64,000 nt of DNA from Amycolatopsis aidingensis (GTDB lineage: Bacteria; Actinomycetota; Actinomycetes; Mycobacteriales; Pseudonocardiaceae), in contig NZ_CP076538.1 in NCBI RefSeq assembly GCF_018885265.1, forward strand, positions 2,950,001 to 3,014,000, read 5' to 3'. The notes below the pieces were generated by a model, which was given only the letters and a program-made list of their open reading frames with translations, was not told the DNA's origin and did no database searches. This document shows positions 57,775 through 64,000 of the stretch, one piece after another. Position 1 is the first letter of the stretch; every line of letters begins with the position of its first letter. A program made the translations under genes and the position numbers.

Positions 57775-59073
57775 GTGAGCGATCAGGTGAGTATCGCGCC
57801 GCCCGCGCGGCTGAGCAGGCACCTCGGTCTCGGACCCGCGGTCGCGCTGGCGATCACCACGGTGGTCGGCGGTGGGGTGCTGGCGCTGCCAGGGGCCGCG
57901 CTCCGTGCGGCCGGGAACAGTGCCTTCCTCGGCTGGGTGCTGGCGGCGTTGATCACCGTTCCGTTGCTCGCCGTCTTCGCCAGCCTCGGCGCGAGGTACC
58001 CGTCCGCAGGCGGGATCGCCGGCTTCGTCCGTGCCACCTTCGGGCGGGTCAGTGCCGCGGGGGTGGAGGTCGTGCTGATCGGCACCTTCGGCCTCGGCAT
58101 GCCCGCGATCGCCCTCAGCGGCGGCGCCTACCTGGCCGCGGTGTTCGGCTGGGCCGCGAACTCCGCGTGGATCGGCGCGATTGTCCTGCTGCTGCTCGGG
58201 GCCGGGGTGCTGCTCGGCGGTGGCGCGCTGTCCTCGAGGGTGCAGACGGTGCTGGCCATGGTGCTGACCCTCGCCCTGGCCATCGTCGGGGTGATCGGCC
58301 TTTCCAGTCCGGCGGCCGAGTTCACCCCGCCGCAGCTGAGCGCCGAGGGCTGGAGTGCGGGCTTCGCCGTGGTGGGCATCGTCTTCTTCGGATTCACCGG
58401 GTGGGAGATCGTCGCGTTCACCATCGGTGAGTACCGCGACCCGCGGCGGGACTTCCCCCGGGTCGTCGGGCTCAGCTTCGTCGTCGTGGTCGGGGTGTAC
58501 CTGCTGCTCGCGGCCGGGGTGCAGGCGGTGCTGGACCCGGCTTCGCCGCGTACCGGGACCGCGCCGATCGCCGAGCTGTTCCGGATCGCGCTTTCCCCAG
58601 GCGCCGCCTCCCTGGTCGCCGTGCTCGGGGTCCTCGTGCTGGCGGCGAACCTCGTCGGCGCGATGTGGGGTGCCTCGCGGCTGGTCTTCTCCAGTGCCGG
58701 GGAGGGCCTGTTGCCGAGGCGGCTGTCGGTGCTGTCCGGGGGCGCCACCCCGCGCCGGGCGGTTGTCGCGACCACCGGTTTGTTCCTGCTGGTCGTCGGC
58801 ATATCCGCGGCCGGCCTGCTCTCGCCGACGACGATGTTCCACGTGGCCGGGCAGAACTTCTTCCTGCTCTACGTGTTGTCCGCGGTGGTGTTCGCCAGGG
58901 TGGCCAGGACCAGGACCGCGCGGATTTCCGGCATGCTGATCGCGGCCGGGCTCGGTGCGGTGGCGGTGATCGGTTTCGACCCGGTGGCCACCGCCTACGC
59001 CGTGGCGCTGTTCGCACTCGGTTGCGGGGCCGCGCTGCACCGGAAGCGGCGCGGATCAGACCGGTTCACATAA
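57775..59073 (+). CDS. APC family amino-acid permease
   Basis: Integral membrane protein of 432 residues with about twelve hydrophobic segments. The start LGLGPAVALAITTVVGGGVLALPGAA is typical of APC transporters, with the GG substrate-binding bend in the first helix. FFGFTGWEIVAFTIGEYRDPRRDFPR is also a family feature. It probably exchanges or imports amino acids or amines; substrate unknown. It is divergent from a LysR gene. Confidence 0.88.
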   Translation: MSDQVSIAPPARLSRHLGLGPAVALAITTVVGGGVLALPGAALRAAGNSAFLGWVLAALITVPLLAVFASLGARYPSAGGIAGFVRATFGRVSAAGVEVVLIGTFGLGMPAIALSGGAYLAAVFGWAANSAWIGAIVLLLLGAGVLLGGGALSSRVQTVLAMVLTLALAIVGVIGLSSPAAEFTPPQLSAEGWSAGFAVVGIVFFGFTGWEIVAFTIGEYRDPRRDFPRVVGLSFVVVVGVYLLLAAGVQAVLDPASPRTGTAPIAELFRIALSPGAASLVAVLGVLVLAANLVGAMWGASRLVFSSAGEGLLPRRLSVLSGGATPRRAVVATTGLFLLVVGISAAGLLSPTTMFHVAGQNFFLLYVLSAVVFARVARTRTARISGMLIAAGLGAVAVIGFDPVATAYAVALFALGCGAALHRKRRGSDRFT

Positions 59074-59367
59074 CTGACCGGACACATGTGGCTCGTCGCC
59101 GAGATCCGATATCCGCACGGTGCGGCAGTAGTACGCGTTTCCACGTGGAACATCCAGGATGGTCGAGCCTCGGACGCCGGCTTCCCCGGTGCACGAAAAA
59201 CCGTTGAGCGGTTTGTCGATCAGGAACGAATGGTAGAAGACCTGGTTGCATTCGAAGTTGTAGTCCAGGTCCGCGGCCGCCGGGACATCGGCGGCCAGCG
59301 TGAGACCTGCCGCGACCGGGATCGTGATCAGCGCCGCCCTGGCGCGGTACCGCCATGCCCGCCTCAT
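59056..59367 (-). CDS. Small secreted protein with four or more cysteines
   Basis: About 103 residues. The start MRRAWRYRARAALITIPVAAGLTLA is a Sec signal peptide, cut near ADVPAAA. The mature part has Cys in FECNQ, FSCTG, YYCRT and QLCEP, likely two disulfides. No family is recognised. ATG 59367 was preferred to the in-frame start at 59442 because it puts the signal peptide first. It overlaps the permease 3' end by 18 bp. Confidence 0.55.
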   Translation of the reverse strand: MRRAWRYRARAALITIPVAAGLTLAADVPAAADLDYNFECNQVFYHSFLIDKPLNGFSCTGEAGVRGSTILDVPRGNAYYCRTVRISDLGDEPHVSGQLCEPV

Positions 59368-59401
59368 TCCCTGGAGAATGCCGCAAAATGGCGATGTTCC
59401 G

Positions 59402-59695
59402 CTATCCGCCGTTCGGTTTCGGGAACATTTGACCGCGCCCATTCCGGAGAACGAGCAGGCCGCCGATCGCCGGAATCAGCGCGGTCAGACGCATCCGTGT
59501 GGTGGCCCGGCTCAGCCGCGCGGTGAGCACGATGACGAACAGGTACGCGCATCCGTGTGCCGGCCCGATCAGCGAGGACACCGCGGACCAGTGCACGGTG
59601 GCGAGATTGACCAGCAGCACGGCGAGGGACAGCAGTTCCACCCCGGCCGCGATGCGCAGCAGCCGCCAGGACGACATCGGGGAATCCACCGTCAT
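59402..59695 (-). CDS. DUF3817-like small membrane protein
   Basis: Protein of 97 residues with three membrane segments: LLRIAAGVELLSLAVLLVNL, LIGPAHGCAYLFVIVLTARL and LTALIPAIGGLLVL. The GPAHGCAYLF motif resembles DUF3817. The function is unknown. ATG 59695 overlaps the stop of the next gene upstream by 4 nt. Confidence 0.65.
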   Translation of the reverse strand: MTVDSPMSSWRLLRIAAGVELLSLAVLLVNLATVHWSAVSSLIGPAHGCAYLFVIVLTARLSRATTRMRLTALIPAIGGLLVLRNGRGQMFPKPNGG

Positions 59696-60165
59696 ACCCC
59701 CGTGGTCGATCCGGGCCGGACGATCATCAGCACGGTGACCACGACCCACAGCAGGTTGAACATTCCGGTGTGCATCGCCAGCCGCGCCGGTGTCGCCCGG
59801 TCCAGCTCCTTGGCCCGCCCTGGCGAGCCGAGGCCGGCGAGAATGCGTTCCTGTCGCGGCAGGACCAGCAGCACGAGCACGGCGGCCGCGGCCACGGTCA
59901 GCCCGATCGACACGATCAGCCAGGCATCGCCCAGCACCCCCAGGCTGGTCGCGGTGGCCAGCCCGAACACCGGGACCACGATCCCGATCGCGGCGTAGAC
60001 CCGGCAGATGCGGTGCAGCGTGCGCAGCACGGCGAGGTCGCGTTCGACCTGGACCGCCGCCAGCACCCGGCGCGTCGTCGCCGGAAACATGCTGGCCGCC
60101 ACCGTGACCGGGCCGATCGCGATGATCGCGGCCAACACATGGATCGACAGCAGGATTTTCGTCAC
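59692..60165 (-). CDS. DUF2269-like membrane protein
   Basis: Protein of 157 residues with four membrane segments; begins TKILLSIHVLAAIIAIGPVTVAASMFPA, and ends LAMHTGMFNLLWVVVTVLMIV. It resembles DUF2269 integral membrane proteins of unknown role. The GTG at 60165 is preceded by GGAGGAA. It is coupled to the DUF3817-like gene by an ATGA overlap. Confidence 0.6.
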   Translation of the reverse strand: MTKILLSIHVLAAIIAIGPVTVAASMFPATTRRVLAAVQVERDLAVLRTLHRICRVYAAIGIVVPVFGLATATSLGVLGDAWLIVSIGLTVAAAAVLVLLVLPRQERILAGLGSPGRAKELDRATPARLAMHTGMFNLLWVVVTVLMIVRPGSTTGV

Positions 60166-60340
60166 GGGTGTGCCCCCACCGGTTCCTCCTGGTTTCTCGG
60201 TGCGGCCGACGCTAGCCAGTCGCACCTGGACCGGGAACGGGCTGGATTGCCACTTTCCGGCACATTCCAGCCAACTGGCCAAACCGTGCGAGACGTTTGG
60301 TGTGGCTGGCCAGCGGCTTGGCAGGAACCAGGTGGTGACC

Positions 60341-60346
60341 TAGGTT
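60341..60346 (+). promoter_or_regulatory. Leaderless-type -10 for the GlxA-type regulator
   Basis: TAGGTT lies 6 nt before ATG 60353 in the 187 nt divergent gap. No other structure was recognised there. Confidence 0.45.
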
Positions 60347-60352
60347 GTCGCC

Positions 60353-61363
60353 ATGCACACGGTGGCGGTCCTCGCGCTGGACACGGTGATCCCGTTCGAC
60401 CTGGCCACGCCGATCGAGGTGTTCACCCGCACCCGGCTGCCGGACGGCCGTGCCGCCTACCGGGTCCGGATCTGCGCGCCCGCGCCGACAGTGGACGCCG
60501 GGGCGTTCACCCTGCGCGCGCCGTACGGCCTGCCGGCGCTGGCCGAGGCGGACACCATCATCCTGCCCGGCTGCACCGGCACCGCCGCGGTCCCCTGGGA
60601 GGTGCTGGACGCCCTGCGCCGGGCCGCCGCGGCCGGTACCCGGATCGCCTCGATCTGCTCCGGCGCGTTCGTTCTCGCCGCCACCGGGCTGCTCGACGGG
60701 CACCGCGCGACCACCCACTGGCTTGCCGCTGCGGACCTTGCCGCCCGCCATCCCGCGATCGAGGTGGACCCGGATGTGCTCTACGTGGACAACGGGCAAC
60801 TGCTCACCTCGGCAGGAGCCGCCGCCGGGTTGGACCTGTGCCTGCACCTGATCCGCAGGGACTACGGCTCCGCGGTCGCGGCCGACGCCGCGCGGTTGTC
60901 GGTGATGCCGCTGGAACGGGAGGGCGGGCAGGCCCAGTTCATCGTGCACGACCAGCCGCCCACACCCCGTGGCTCCGTGCTGGAACCCCTGCTGCGCTGG
61001 ATGGAGGACCACGCCGCAACGGAACTCACCCTGGAGGACATCGCGGCTCAGGCTGGCATGAGCACCCGCAGCCTCAACCGCCGCTTCCGTGAGCAGACCG
61101 GAACCACGCCGCTGCAATGGCTGCTGCGCGCCCGTATCCGGCAGGCACAGCACCTGCTCGAGGCCACCGATCATCCCATCGACCGGATCGCGGGCCAGGT
61201 CGGGTTCGGCTCGCCGACGGCTTTCCGGGAGCGCTTCAAACGCATCGTCGGCACCAGCCCGAACAGCTACCGCGCCGCCTTCCACGGCTCCGGTGCCGGA
61301 AACGGGTTGCGGCCGGTTCAGCGGGCCAGCCGCTCGGCCAGCCAGGCCAGGGAGAGCGGGTAG
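60353..61363 (+). CDS. GlxA family AraC-type transcriptional regulator
   Basis: The 336 residues join an N-terminal DJ-1/PfpI domain (VAVLALDTVIPFDLATPIEVF; IASICSGAFVLAATGLLDG, with the nucleophile-elbow Cys) to a C-terminal AraC HTH pair (TLEDIAAQAGMSTRSLNRRFREQTG; IDRIAGQVGFGSPTAFRERFKR). Such regulators sense small metabolites such as choline derivatives or nitrogen compounds. The divergent membrane genes may be targets. Its 3' end overlaps the convergent esterase gene by 46 bp. Confidence 0.9.
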   Translation: MHTVAVLALDTVIPFDLATPIEVFTRTRLPDGRAAYRVRICAPAPTVDAGAFTLRAPYGLPALAEADTIILPGCTGTAAVPWEVLDALRRAAAAGTRIASICSGAFVLAATGLLDGHRATTHWLAAADLAARHPAIEVDPDVLYVDNGQLLTSAGAAAGLDLCLHLIRRDYGSAVAADAARLSVMPLEREGGQAQFIVHDQPPTPRGSVLEPLLRWMEDHAATELTLEDIAAQAGMSTRSLNRRFREQTGTTPLQWLLRARIRQAQHLLEATDHPIDRIAGQVGFGSPTAFRERFKRIVGTSPNSYRAAFHGSGAGNGLRPVQRASRSASQARESG

Positions 61364-62346
61364 CGGTAGTCGATCCCGGCGTGGCCCGCGTCGAACAGCT
61401 CGAAGTACACCCGGTCCGCCGGCATCCCGATGGTGGTCAGCCCGGCCCGGAACGCCTCCGCCCCGAGGTCGAGGTAGTGCTCGTCCCAGGTGCCCGAGTC
61501 GATCCACACCGCCCGCAGCGAGCGCAGCGCCTCGGCGTACCGGGGCACCATCCGCACCGGGTCCCAGTCCAGCCACCGCTGCCACGGCTCCGGCCGGGGT
61601 GCCCCGGACACCGGATCGAACGGCAGCTCGGGCGTGCCGTCCTGGCGTGCCGAGAAGCAGGCCGACACGCCGAGCAGGTTCAGCAGGGTGACGTCGTGCT
61701 GCCTGGTGAAAGCCGGGCGGGAACGGAAATCCGCCCACCAGCGCATGATGTCGTGGTCGTACTCCCGCAGGGCGCGGGCCGCCTTCCCGAAGTCGGGGAT
61801 GTAGCTCAGCTCGTACAGGGTGTCCCCGGCGTGCGTGGCCAGCGCGCCGAACAGGTCCGGCCGCAGCATCGGCGTGATCATCGCGCCGAACCCGCCGGAG
61901 GACTTGCCCGCGATCGCACGGGACTCCCGGTCGGGGATGGTGCGGTAGCGCTCGTCCACCCAGGGAACGATCTCCTCGCACAGGTACGAGTGGTACCGGC
62001 CGGTTCCCGGCGAGTCCACGAACTGCGAGCCGCCGTAGGTGGTCCAGGCGTCCACGTACACCACGATGCAGCCGGGCACGCGGCCATCGGCGAACACGGC
62101 GTCGGCGGTCTCCAGGAACGGCTGGCGAAACGGGGTGCGGTTGGCCCACATCGACACGTGCCCGGTGTAGCCCTGGATCACGTACACCGTGGGGTACCTG
62201 GCTTCGGGGCTGTCCGCGTAACCCGGCGGGACGTACACCCACAGCGGCCGTTCGTGCGGGTCACCGAGCGGGTTGTCCCGCAACAGTGTGGAGTCGATGG
62301 TGTTGCGGTCGAGTCTTCCGGCGAGTTCGGCATCCCAAGGCAGCAT
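61318..62346 (-). CDS. Esterase D-type alpha/beta hydrolase
   Basis: Soluble hydrolase of 342 residues. The nucleophile elbow is AIAGKSSGGFGAM, the N-terminal strand region is RPLWVYVPPGYADS, and the active-site His lies in LFDAGHAGIDYRYP. It resembles the esterase family that includes enterochelin esterase and mycolyl-transferase relatives. There is no signal peptide with the ATG at 62346, so it should act in the cytoplasm. The substrate is unknown. Confidence 0.82.
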   Translation of the reverse strand: MLPWDAELAGRLDRNTIDSTLLRDNPLGDPHERPLWVYVPPGYADSPEARYPTVYVIQGYTGHVSMWANRTPFRQPFLETADAVFADGRVPGCIVVYVDAWTTYGGSQFVDSPGTGRYHSYLCEEIVPWVDERYRTIPDRESRAIAGKSSGGFGAMITPMLRPDLFGALATHAGDTLYELSYIPDFGKAARALREYDHDIMRWWADFRSRPAFTRQHDVTLLNLLGVSACFSARQDGTPELPFDPVSGAPRPEPWQRWLDWDPVRMVPRYAEALRSLRAVWIDSGTWDEHYLDLGAEAFRAGLTTIGMPADRVYFELFDAGHAGIDYRYPLSLAWLAERLAR

Positions 62347-62383
62347 GCCGCCAAGTATGTCGGGCGGATGACACGATGAGGCA

Positions 62384-62869
62384 ATGCACGCGATCGTCCG
62401 GCCGTTTCGGAAACGCGACCAGGATGCCGTGGTGGAGCTGTCGTTGCGGGCCTGGGCGCCTGTGTTCGCCTCCATCGAGGGGGTGCTCGGCGACTCCGGC
62501 GTCTATGCCCGGATGCATCCGGACTGGCGCTCCGACCAGGAACGGGCCGTGCGGGAGGCGTGCGACACCGCCGGAATGCACGTCTGGGTCGCCGAGCTGG
62601 ACACGGTGGTCGCCGGGTTCGTGGCGGCCCGCCTCGACCAGCAGGAGAAGCTGGGCGAGGTCTACATGATCGCCGTCGACCCGGACCACCAGGGCGGCGG
62701 CATCGGGGGGCTGCTGACCTCGCAGGCGCTGCGATGGTTCACCGACAACGGGATGGCGCTGGCGATGGTGGAGACCGGCGGCGATCCCGGGCACGCACCG
62801 GCGCGCCGGACCTACGAGCGGGCCGGTTTCGTGCAGATGCCGATTTCCCGCTACTTCAAGAAGCTGTGA
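62384..62869 (+). CDS. GNAT family N-acetyltransferase
   Basis: The 161 residues form a single GNAT domain: IVRPFRKRDQDAVVELSLRAW, VYMIAVDPDHQGGGIGGLLTS acetyl-CoA loop, and ARRTYERAGFVQMPISRYFKK. It is divergent from the esterase gene with 37 bp between them. The substrate is unknown. GAGG lies just upstream of the ATG. Confidence 0.85.
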   Translation: MHAIVRPFRKRDQDAVVELSLRAWAPVFASIEGVLGDSGVYARMHPDWRSDQERAVREACDTAGMHVWVAELDTVVAGFVAARLDQQEKLGEVYMIAVDPDHQGGGIGGLLTSQALRWFTDNGMALAMVETGGDPGHAPARRTYERAGFVQMPISRYFKKL

Positions 62870-62923
62870 CCCAGCGGTCAGTCGAAGTCTCCGATTCCGG
62901 CCCGGAGCTTCGCCTGCTGCCGC

Positions 62924-62929
62924 TACACT
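62924..62929 (+). promoter_or_regulatory. Candidate -10 for the last two genes
   Basis: TACACT (TANNNT) lies in the 113 nt gap after the GNAT gene. Depending on the start used, the leader would be very short (GTG 62941) or about 45 nt (GTG 62983). Confidence 0.3.
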
Positions 62930-62982
62930 CCTGACGCTGGGTGCTCGCCCGGACGCGGCGAGCTGCGATCCATAGGCGTGGG

Positions 62983-63486
62983 GTGATTGTGCTGAGTTCT
63001 CCGCTGAGATCCGACGCGGATGGCGTACGCGTACGTGATGTGGTGCGGGATGTCGTCGGCGAGTTGGCGCCCGATGAGCTGCCGCTGCTGGATGCCGTGG
63101 CCCGCTTCGACGACGAGCATGCCGTCCGGATGCTGGTGCGGGGCCGCAACCGGCGCGAACCATTGGGTTTCGGCGTGGACGAGATCGCGGTGCTGCTGAG
63201 CCCGGTGGTCTGGGCCGCGCTGGACGAGGCCGTACGCCATATCGTCGGTTCCGCTGTGGACGGTGTGGCGGGCCGGGCCAAACGGGGCCTCCGCAGACTC
63301 CTCCGGCGCCCGTCCGCGCCCGCCGTTCTGCCCCGCATGACCGCGGAACAGATCGACCACGTGTGCAGCAGGGTGCGGGAGCTGGCCGCAGAACAGGGGC
63401 TCGACCCGGACGAGACGACCAGGCTGGCGAACGCCGTCGCGGCACGGCTGGTTGCCGGTGATGACGATGGCGGTAGCCGACAGTAA
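62983..63486 (+). CDS. Conserved-looking soluble hypothetical protein
   Basis: About 167 residues, no recognised domain. It contains DVVRDVVGELAPDELPLLDAVARFDDEHAVRMLVRG in outline and a strongly basic stretch GRAKRGLRRLLRRPSAP before a helical C-terminus. GTG 62983 follows GTGGG loosely; GTG 62941 and 62989 are alternatives. Its end overlaps the next gene, so the two are probably coupled and may work together at the membrane. Confidence 0.55.
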   Translation: MIVLSSPLRSDADGVRVRDVVRDVVGELAPDELPLLDAVARFDDEHAVRMLVRGRNRREPLGFGVDEIAVLLSPVVWAALDEAVRHIVGSAVDGVAGRAKRGLRRLLRRPSAPAVLPRMTAEQIDHVCSRVRELAAEQGLDPDETTRLANAVAARLVAGDDDGGSRQ

Positions 63487-64000
63487 GCAGGCCGGTCCGG
63501 TGTCCGGCGCACCCACCCACCGCGTGGACGAGCGTATCATCGGCGCCGGCACCACCTCGCGGTTCCTGCTGCTGCTCGCCCTGGTGCTTGTGGTCAGCAC
63601 CTCCACCTGGTCGGCGATCGTCGGTGGCTTCGCCGACTACGGCGATCGCCAGCTCATGTGCATCCTGGCGGCCGGAGTGGATCCGGACGCGAACATGTTC
63701 TCCGTCATCGCCCGCACCCAAACAGACGCCGCCTATCTTGCGTGTGACAACCAGTCCTCGCCGCCGGGATGGATCGTGCCGGGTGTCCTCGTCCTGCTGC
63801 TCGGCGCCGCGGTTGCGCTGTACTGGGCGATACCGGCGTGGAAGGCGCGCGGTCGCCGGGTCGTGCCGCTGGAAGCGGTGGATCCACGGGGTGACCTGCG
63901 GGAGCTGATGGCGGAACTGGTGGCCACCGCCGGCCTGGCCAGGACGCCGCGGTTCGTCGTCGATCCCACGGCCGCCACGTCCAGCGCGGTGGTCTTCGGG
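63461..64000 (+). CDS. N-terminal part of a membrane protein, probable M48 metalloprotease
   Basis: Open to the window edge (180 codons). There are two membrane segments: SRFLLLLALVLVVSTSTWSAI (about 35-53) and WIVPGVLVLLLGAAVALYWAI (about 101-121). An extracytoplasmic loop with two Cys lies between them. The following VATAGLARTPRFVVDP and ATSSAVVFG resemble the region just before the catalytic HExxH of actinobacterial M48 peptidases; the HExxH itself is outside. ATG 63461 or 63467 starts inside the preceding gene. Confidence 0.6.
   Translation, partial: MTMAVADSKQAGPVSGAPTHRVDERIIGAGTTSRFLLLLALVLVVSTSTWSAIVGGFADYGDRQLMCILAAGVDPDANMFSVIARTQTDAAYLACDNQSSPPGWIVPGVLVLLLGAAVALYWAIPAWKARGRRVVPLEAVDPRGDLRELMAELVATAGLARTPRFVVDPTAATSSAVVFG

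Overview
The window is a contiguous, very GC-rich actinobacterial chromosome segment. The gene order aroK-aroB-aroQ, pepQ-efp-nusB-bldD, pyrR-pyrB-pyrC-carA-carB-pyrF, mihF-gmk-rpoZ-coaBC-metK, priA, fmt-rsmB, rpe-ribD-ribE-ribBA-ribH is the conserved actinobacterial backbone (compare Rv1379-Rv1417 of Mycobacterium tuberculosis). BldD, mIHF, unmodified-type EF-P, frequent GTG starts and short repeats of a kind I associate with Amycolatopsis-like genomes suggest the family Pseudonocardiaceae. That family placement is inference.

Layout. 1-2939: end of the shikimate genes plus a GNAT-VOC fusion. 3057-4990: a lipoprotein beta-propeller and a small membrane protein. 5070-7231: pepQ-efp-nusB, facing bldD across a strong hairpin terminator. 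8017-16695: the complete pyrimidine operon with a PyrR-type leader; pyrB carries an apparent one-base frameshift and pyrC begins inside a tandem repeat. 16842-20598: mihF-gmk-rpoZ-coaBC-metK. 20662-28369: acyltransferase, degenerate priA, arginase-like protein, fmt-rsmB, flavoprotein, GrpB. 28311-31597: a sulfur-thiol group with two cysteine-dioxygenase-like cupins, a rhodanese, a LysR regulator and an MpsC-like protein.

31736-39265 is the most system-like accessory region: a ribose-type ABC importer (binding protein, double ATPase, permease), a short degenerate HyuA-like protein, a DUF917 protein and a PucR-type regulator, all overlapping or nearly overlapping. 39266-45254 is patchy: a CDF metal exporter, a secreted murein endopeptidase next to an NPP1 (NLP) protein, DUF4291, a DUF222-HNH nuclease and a GNAT. 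45263-50161 holds hyuA-hyuB divergent from a D-amino-acid oxidase, with paired palindromes between them. 50250-54986 is rpe plus the riboflavin operon. 54993-64000 contains xth, LysR plus an APC permease, small membrane and secreted proteins, a GlxA-type AraC regulator, an esterase, a GNAT and the start of a probable M48 metalloprotease.

No RNA genes, CRISPR arrays, insertion sequences or prophage were recognised, and no stretch longer than 300 bases lacks a gene. Recurring themes are leaderless-type promoters (a TANNNT hexamer 6-7 nt before the start codon), convergent genes that overlap or abut at their 3' ends, and short repeats that touch coding sequence.
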